From Magnetococcales bacterium (GTDB taxonomy: Bacteria > Pseudomonadota > Magnetococcia > Magnetococcales > UBA8363), in the NCBI GenBank assembly GCA_015228815.1, contig JADGCV010000024.1, forward strand, positions 1 to 64,000: DNA of 64,000 bases. Direction: 5' to 3'. Shown in pieces: positions 59,172 to 64,000 of this stretch (position 1 is the first letter of the stretch; the number at the start of each line of letters is the position of its first letter). The notes beneath the pieces are model-generated. The model had not been told where the DNA came from, did not search any database, and saw nothing but the letters and a program-made list of their open reading frames with translations. Both the position numbers and the translations under genes were made by a program.

Positions 59172-59415
59172 ACCCTCCCTTCATCGCCGAATCCCCGCCA
59201 ATCATCCCCCCATTCTTCAGGATCGACCCCCGCCAGAAACACAACCGTGACCACCCCCCGCCCCAGACAATCCCCAGACAACCGTTCAAGCTCCCTTTTT
59301 TTCGCCGATTCCTTTCGGAACCGCCGCGCGAACGGGTAGTATTCCCAGAGAAACATCCCCCTTCTCCTCGACCATGGGGGGGCCAGACGAACCGCCGGGT
59401 GGGACTTGGTTTTCG

Positions 59416-60714
59416 ATGAAAATTCTGATTGTCGGGTTGAATCACAAAACCGCACCGGTCGCGGTGCGGGAAAAAATCGCTCCCGACCCGGATCAACAGA
59501 CACAATGGCTTCGCGAACTGACCGAACTTCCCGATATCGCGGAAGGATTGCTCCTCTCCACCTGCAATCGATTCGAGGTCTGGCTGGTCTGTCGCAGAGT
59601 CGATCATGCCCAGGCAGTGACCATTCGCCTGCTGGCGCAAAAAAGCCATATACCTGTCGAGCTTCTGGAACCCCATCTCTACATCCACGAAGAAGCGGCA
59701 GCAGTGGCCCATGGTTTTCGGGTGGCCTCCAGTCTGGATTCCCTCGTCGTCGGCGAGGCGCAAATCCTGGGTCAGGTCAAACAGGCCTGGCAACGGGCCA
59801 GTGAAACGGGATCCTGTGGTTCGATCCTCGGTCGCTATTGCCACCAGGTGTTCAAAATCGCCAAGAAAGTCCGCAGCGAAACCGGATTGGCGAAAAATCC
59901 GGTCTCCATCGCCTCGGTGGCGGTGGCGCTGGCGCGTAAAATATTCGGCAGCCTCCAGGGACACGTCTGCCTCCTCATCGGCGCCGGAGAAATGTGTGAA
60001 CTGGCCGCACGCCATCTGGCAGGTCAGGGGGTGCGCATCCTTGTCGCCAACCGCACCCTCGAACGCGCCCGCGAACTCGCCCAACAGTTCGATGGCGACG
60101 CCTTCGGCCTGGAATCCCTGGAACGTCGCCTGTTCGAAGCGGACATCATCATCTCCTCCACCGGCGCCACCCGCCCCATCGTCACCGCCGACATGGTCCA
60201 GGCCGCCCTGCGCCAACGGCGCTACCGTTCCCAGTTCTACATCGATATCGCCGTCCCCCGCGATCTGGCCCCCGAAATCACACAGATCGACAATGCCTTC
60301 CTCTATGATATCGACGATCTGGAAAACATCTCCCGCGACAACCGCAAGGACCGGGACCGCGAAATCGTCGCCGCCCAGGCAATCATTCATGCCGGAGTCG
60401 ATGAATTCATCTCCTGGGCCCGTTCCCGTGACGTGGTCCCAACCCTGGTCGCCTTGCGCCAATCCCTGGAATCCATTCGCGATCAGGAGGTCGAAAAAAC
60501 CCTGAAAGGGTGGACCAACCTTGATTCCCAGGACCGGGAACGGGTCGTCAACCTGGCCAGGGTCCTGGTCAACCGCATCCTGCATGTCCCCTTGACCCAG
60601 TTGCGCGAACAGGGAAGCGGACCCCAGGGGGCGTTACTCGTGGAAACAACAAAAAGACTGTTCCGGCTGGAAGATGATTCCCAGACCGAAAACGACCCAT
60701 CCTCGAATCCTTGA
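59416..60714 (+). CDS. hemA: Glutamyl-tRNA reductase
   Basis: First committed step of C5-pathway haem synthesis: reduces Glu-tRNA to glutamate-1-semialdehyde with NADPH. 432 residues. [22 protein letters not shown], the nucleophilic cysteine in [28 protein letters not shown], the NADPH-binding [16 protein letters not shown] and STGATRPIV are present. The frame is open further upstream, but the ATG at 59416 begins the conserved N-terminus. The 244-base gap before it shows no supported gene on the plus strand. Confidence 0.95.
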   Translation: MKILIVGLNHKTAPVAVREKIAPDPDQQTQWLRELTELPDIAEGLLLSTCNRFEVWLVCRRVDHAQAVTIRLLAQKSHIPVELLEPHLYIHEEAAAVAHGFRVASSLDSLVVGEAQILGQVKQAWQRASETGSCGSILGRYCHQVFKIAKKVRSETGLAKNPVSIASVAVALARKIFGSLQGHVCLLIGAGEMCELAARHLAGQGVRILVANRTLERARELAQQFDGDAFGLESLERRLFEADIIISSTGATRPIVTADMVQAALRQRRYRSQFYIDIAVPRDLAPEITQIDNAFLYDIDDLENISRDNRKDRDREIVAAQAIIHAGVDEFISWARSRDVVPTLVALRQSLESIRDQEVEKTLKGWTNLDSQDRERVVNLARVLVNRILHVPLTQLREQGSGPQGALLVETTKRLFRLEDDSQTENDPSSNP

Positions 60715-60733
60715 ACCTTGCCCCGGATCCTCC

Positions 60734-61825
60734 ATGTCCTTCCTGTCGAAACTTGATGATCTCTCCCGCCGCCATGGCGAATTGACGGCCCTCCTGTCCC
60801 TGGCGGAGGTCATGGCCGATTCGGCGCGGTTTACCCGCCTTTCCCGCGAATTCGCCAGTCTTGATCCGATCATCCTGGCCTACAGGGCGCTTCAGGCCAT
60901 CGAAAAAGAAATCCTGGCCACCGAAACCCTCCTGGCCGAATCCTCCGCCGATCCCGAGTTGCGGCTTCTGGCCCGGGAAGAACGGGACATCCTTCAAGCG
61001 CGACGCGACACAGCATGGCGGGAACTTCAATTGATGCTCCTGCCCAAGGATCGCAACGATGAAAAAAACGCCATCCTCGAAATCCGCGCCGGTACCGGCG
61101 GCGAAGAAGCGGCTCTCTTCGCCGGAGACATGTTGCGCATGTATCAACGATTCGCCGAATCCCGCGGGTGGCGGATGGAATTGTTGTCCATCCATGCGAC
61201 CGATCTGGGTGGATTCAAGGAAATCATCATCCTGGTAAGCGGACGGGGAGCGTTTTCTTCCCTCAAGTTTGAATCGGGGGTTCATCGGGTACAGCGGGTT
61301 CCGGTCACCGAGGCAGGCGGGCGGATCCATACCTCCGCCTGCACCGTGGCGGTCCTCCCCGAGGCCGAAGAGGTCGATGTCGTCATCAACGAACGCGACG
61401 ATCTGCGCATCGATGTCTTCCGTTCCTCGGGTCCGGGGGGGCAAAGCGTCAACACCACCGATTCGGCAGTCCGCATCACCCATCTGCCAACGGGCCTCGT
61501 CGTCGTCTGCCAGGATGAAAAATCGCAACACAAAAACAAGGCCAAGGCCCTGAAAGTGTTGAAGGCCAGACTCTACGACATGGAACTGAAAGCCGCCGAG
61601 GATGCCCGGTCCCGCGACCGAAAAGGGCAGGTCGGCAGCGGCGATCGGTCGGAACGGATTCGCACCTACAATTTTCCCCAGGGTCGTCTGACCGATCACC
61701 GGATCAACCTGACCCTGTACCGCCTCGATCAGATCCTCCAGGGCGATCTGGAAGAGGTGATCTCCGCCCTCGCCAACGAACATCAGGCCCAATTGCTCGC
61801 CGAATTCGCCGGCGACGTATCCTGA
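60734..61825 (+). CDS. prfA: Peptide chain release factor 1
   Basis: Reads UAA and UAG stop codons. 363 residues with the stop-codon PxT motif in [16 protein letters not shown] and the catalytic GGQ in [18 protein letters not shown]. It begins 19 bases after hemA, the common hemA-prfA pair. prmC, often next, is absent; unrelated coiled-coil genes follow. Confidence 0.96.
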   Translation: MSFLSKLDDLSRRHGELTALLSLAEVMADSARFTRLSREFASLDPIILAYRALQAIEKEILATETLLAESSADPELRLLAREERDILQARRDTAWRELQLMLLPKDRNDEKNAILEIRAGTGGEEAALFAGDMLRMYQRFAESRGWRMELLSIHATDLGGFKEIIILVSGRGAFSSLKFESGVHRVQRVPVTEAGGRIHTSACTVAVLPEAEEVDVVINERDDLRIDVFRSSGPGGQSVNTTDSAVRITHLPTGLVVVCQDEKSQHKNKAKALKVLKARLYDMELKAAEDARSRDRKGQVGSGDRSERIRTYNFPQGRLTDHRINLTLYRLDQILQGDLEEVISALANEHQAQLLAEFAGDVS

Positions 61826-62069
61826 CAGCGCCCCCTTCGCGTTATGACGCCTGGTGAAGTCCTCGTCCATCCTTTGCGATTTGGAGACAGAGCCACCTGT
61901 GTGTTAACATGGACGCAGTCCGCTTTTTCCTGAATCCGTGACCTCATCGGTCGATGAATCATGTCCACCGGACAACCTTGTGTCCTCTGCCAGCCGCAGA
62001 TGTTTTTGCAGTCTCGGGTCCTTGGCGTTTTCTTTCAAGAGTGTCAACCTGCCCATGGAGGGTACCATC

Positions 62070-62480
62070 ATGTCCCTGATGTTCGATTCATTGGCCTACG
62101 CCAAAAAATTGAAAGCCGCCGGTGTCCCCGAGGCCCAGGCGGAAATACAGGCCGAAACCATCGTCGAATGGATGGAGGACCGCCTGGCCACCAGGCTGGA
62201 ACTGGAACAGGTCCGGGTGGATTTGAAACGGGACATCGAATCGGTCCGGACAGAGTTGAAACGAGACATCGAATCGGTCCGGGCAGAGTTGAAGCGGGAC
62301 ATCAAGGAACTCGATGTCAAAATCGAGTCGGTCCGGGCAGAGTTGAAGCGGGACATCGAGTCGGTCCGGGCAGAGTTGAAACGGGACATCAAGGAACTGG
62401 AACAACGCATGGTCATCAAGCTCGGAAGTTTGATGTTCGTGGCGGTCGGGGCCGTGGCCGCCCTGGTCAAACTGCTTTGA
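62070..62480 (+). CDS. Membrane-anchored coiled-coil protein (DUF1640/CCDC90-like), copy 1
   Basis: 136 residues: an N-terminal helical head (SLAYAKKLKAAGVPEAQAEIQAETIVEWMEDRLATRLELEQ), a coiled coil made of 11-residue units of the type SVRAELKRDIE (about five) broken by a 7-residue unit ELDVKIE, and a C-terminal membrane anchor (LGSLMFVAVGAVAALVKLL). GGAGGG lies seven bases before the ATG. The head resembles DUF1640 proteins, whose function is unclear. A near-duplicate follows 100 bases downstream. Confidence 0.75.
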   Translation: MSLMFDSLAYAKKLKAAGVPEAQAEIQAETIVEWMEDRLATRLELEQVRVDLKRDIESVRTELKRDIESVRAELKRDIKELDVKIESVRAELKRDIESVRAELKRDIKELEQRMVIKLGSLMFVAVGAVAALVKLL

Positions 62481-62583
62481 CATCCGTGCGACCAAGACGG
62501 CCTGAAACGTTTTTGAAGTCACGAATCCTTGGCGTTTGTTTTCAAGAGTACCGTCAGACAACCTGCTCATGGAGGGCACCATC

Positions 62584-63036
62584 ATGTCACTGATGTTCGA
62601 TTCACTGGCCTACGCCAAAAAATTGAAAGCCGCCGGTGTCCCCGAGGCCCAGGCGGAAATACAGGCCGAAACCATCGTCGAATGGATGGAAGACCGCCTG
62701 GCCACCAGGCTGGAACTGGAACAGGTCCGGGCAGATTTGAAGCGGGACCTCAAAGAACTGGATACAAAGGCCGAAGTCCGGCTCAAAGAACTGGATACAA
62801 AGGCCGAAGTCCGGTTCAAGGAAATTGAGGTCCGGTTCAAGGAACTCGATGCCAGAATCGAGTCGGTCCGGATGGAGTTGAAGCGGGATATCAAGGAACT
62901 CGATGTCAAGATCGAGTCGGTCCGGGCAGAGTTGAAACGGGACATCAAGGAACTGGAACAACGCATGGTCATCAAGCTCGGAAGTTTGATGTTCGTGGCG
63001 GTCGGGGCCGTGGCCGCCCTGGTCAAACTGCTCTGA
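62584..63036 (+). CDS. Membrane-anchored coiled-coil protein (DUF1640/CCDC90-like), copy 2
   Basis: 150 residues. Head and membrane anchor are almost identical to copy 1, at both DNA and protein level, and the upstream 80 bases are also similar, so the whole unit was duplicated in tandem. The coiled coil differs: units ELDTKAEVRLK, ELDTKAEVRFK, EIEVRFK, ELDARIE, SVRMELKRDIK, ELDVKIE, SVRAELKRDIK, mixing 11- and 7-residue repeats. GGAGGG precedes the ATG. Confidence 0.75.
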   Translation: MSLMFDSLAYAKKLKAAGVPEAQAEIQAETIVEWMEDRLATRLELEQVRADLKRDLKELDTKAEVRLKELDTKAEVRFKEIEVRFKELDARIESVRMELKRDIKELDVKIESVRAELKRDIKELEQRMVIKLGSLMFVAVGAVAALVKLL

Positions 63037-63250
63037 TCTTGTGCGCTTCCGGGTGACATTCGTTCGCACCCTTGGCATTGATCGATCGGAAATCAACCGA
63101 TCCATTGCCCCAAAACACCCGTCCTTACATGAAACAAAGGCGATAAATATATATTTTTCTTGTTGATTCTTCACCAATTTAATAATGAACCTGTTATCAT
63201 CCCCTCTGTCGAAATTTCAAAATTCGAAAACATCTGAATGGAGGAGATGA

Positions 63251-64000
63251 ATGATGAAAATCGGTATTCCAAGGGAAGTCCATCCGGGTGAAAACCGGGT
63301 AGCAGCCAGTCCCGATTCGGTGCGGCAATTGATCAAACTCGGTTTTTCAGTCGCCGTCGAAGCGGGGGCCGGTCTCAACGCCCAGTTCGAAGATTCCCAC
63401 TACAGGGAAGCGGGGGCGGAAATCATCGCCGAAACCGCCGCTCTATGGCAGGCGGTGGACATTGTTTTCAAGGTGCGGGCCCCGACACTCCATCCGGGAT
63501 TGAAGAAAAACGAAATCGATCTGTTGAAGCGGGGAAACACCCTGATCAGCTTCATCTGGCCCGCCCAGAACAAGGAGCTGATGGATCTTCTCGCCGCCCG
63601 TGGCGTCAACGTTCTGGCCATGGATTCGGTCCCCCGCATTTCCCGGGCGCAAAAACTCGATGCCCTCTCCTCGATGGCCAACATTGCCGGTTACCGGGCG
63701 GTCATCGAAGCGGCACATGCCTTCGGACGTTTCTTTACCGGTCAGGTCACGGCCGCGGGAAAAGTCCCTCCGGCCAAGGTATTCGTCATCGGCGCCGGGG
63801 TGGCGGGACTGGCGGCCATCGGCGCCGCCTCGGGCCTGGGGGCCATCGTCCGCGCCTCGGATACCCGGCCCGAGGTGAAGGATCAGGTCAAGAGCATGGG
63901 GGCCGAATTCGTCTCGCCGCAACACGAAGAAGAGGGGACGGGCATCGGCGGCTACGCCAAGGTCATGAGCGAAGGGTTTCAGAAGGCGCAGCAGGAACTC
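63251..64000 (+). CDS. pntA: NAD(P) transhydrogenase alpha subunit, N-terminal part (cut by window end)
   Basis: Proton-translocating transhydrogenase subunit binding NAD(H). The 250 residues inside the window match the alanine-dehydrogenase/PNT family: KIGIPREVHPGENRVAASPDSVRQL, SFIWPAQNKELMDLLAARGVNVLAMDSVPRISRAQKLDALSSMANIAGYRAV, and the NAD site VFVIGAGVAGLAAIGAASGLGAIVRASDTRP. GGAGGAG lies five bases before ATG 63251; the ATG at 63254 (MKIGIPREV) is eight bases away and equally likely. The 214 bases before it hold no gene. Confidence 0.95.
   Translation, partial: MMKIGIPREVHPGENRVAASPDSVRQLIKLGFSVAVEAGAGLNAQFEDSHYREAGAEIIAETAALWQAVDIVFKVRAPTLHPGLKKNEIDLLKRGNTLISFIWPAQNKELMDLLAARGVNVLAMDSVPRISRAQKLDALSSMANIAGYRAVIEAAHAFGRFFTGQVTAAGKVPPAKVFVIGAGVAGLAAIGAASGLGAIVRASDTRPEVKDQVKSMGAEFVSPQHEEEGTGIGGYAKVMSEGFQKAQQEL

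Noticed and set aside
58820-59503. Long minus-strand frame (MFLWEYYPFARRFRKESAKKREL...) between hemA and the array tail
   Set aside because: Its C-terminal half runs antisense through the truncated coiled-coil gene and the N-terminal half overlaps hemA. Only the middle looks protein-like, and no family was recognised. I could not support it as a gene.
59032-60585. 517-residue minus-strand frame opposite hemA
   Set aside because: It is a shadow frame: hemA on the plus strand has all family motifs, and the minus frame is a low-complexity Asp/Gly-rich translation.

Overview
The window comes from a Gram-negative bacterium of the Pseudomonadota. The evidence is a three-subunit-type transhydrogenase, a SapC-family protein, an LptM-like lipoprotein, an ECF sigma/anti-sigma pair and ordinary proteobacterial housekeeping genes. 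A palindromic repeat whose reverse translation gives SGKGSPLPGEVWGRAPR, together with the coiled-coil gene family at 62 kb, would suit a deep-branching alphaproteobacterial lineage such as the Magnetococcales. That placement is an inference from recall and has not been searched. No rRNA or tRNA gene was seen.

Layout. 1-0.6 kb: duplicated 3' end of an Rpn/DUF4351-type gene and a small palindromic element with terminal inverted repeats. 0.7-4.7 kb: AI-2E family transporter, rsmB, purH. 4.8-8.7 kb: a TPR/glycosyltransferase-9-like protein with a coupled small gene, a MazG-like pyrophosphohydrolase, the radical SAM enzyme ArsS and an unknown gene. 8.7-10.7 kb: an AT-richer patch of unrecognised or decayed genes. 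10.7-19 kb: UvrD/PcrA-type helicase, CLC chloride channel with CBS domains, an SDR enzyme, SapC and two exported parvulin isomerases. 19-24.3 kb: arginine operon argD-argF-argG-argH. 24-28.4 kb: radical SAM/B12 protein, an ECF sigma/anti-sigma cluster and an unusual cytochrome c. 28.5-35.2 kb: lptM-lysA, a DegT aminotransferase, priA, def, fmt. 35.4-42.1 kb: the classic replication block dnaA-dnaN-recF-gyrB, then ogt.

42.3-58.8 kb is the accessory core: a complete type III-A (Csm) CRISPR-Cas system. The order is NE0113-family CARF protein, cas10/csm1, csm2, csm3, csm4, csm5, cas6, csx16, a Csx2-type CARF-HEPN ribonuclease, cas1, cas2, leader, then a 52-repeat array. Most junctions are ATGA overlaps. 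Cas10 keeps both the HD and GGDD motifs, so it should make cyclic oligoadenylate. One CARF-HEPN effector and two putative signal-controlling proteins (NE0113 and Csx16) share the operon. The start of the operon has tandem 11-bp repeats and a 9-bp inverted repeat that would bury the first Shine-Dalgarno sequence.

The tail of the array is a boneyard: a beheaded membrane-protein gene abutting the last repeat, a higB toxin gene broken by one extra base next to an intact higA antitoxin gene and a perfect 16-bp operator palindrome, and then a lone degenerate CRISPR repeat 0.96 kb past the array. The first nine bases after that lone repeat also occur upstream of the toxin gene. This is the part of the window most likely to hold something undescribed.

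59-64 kb: hemA, prfA, two tandem paralogues of a membrane-anchored coiled-coil protein built of 11- and 7-residue repeats (a third, truncated copy lies at 59 kb), and the start of pntA.
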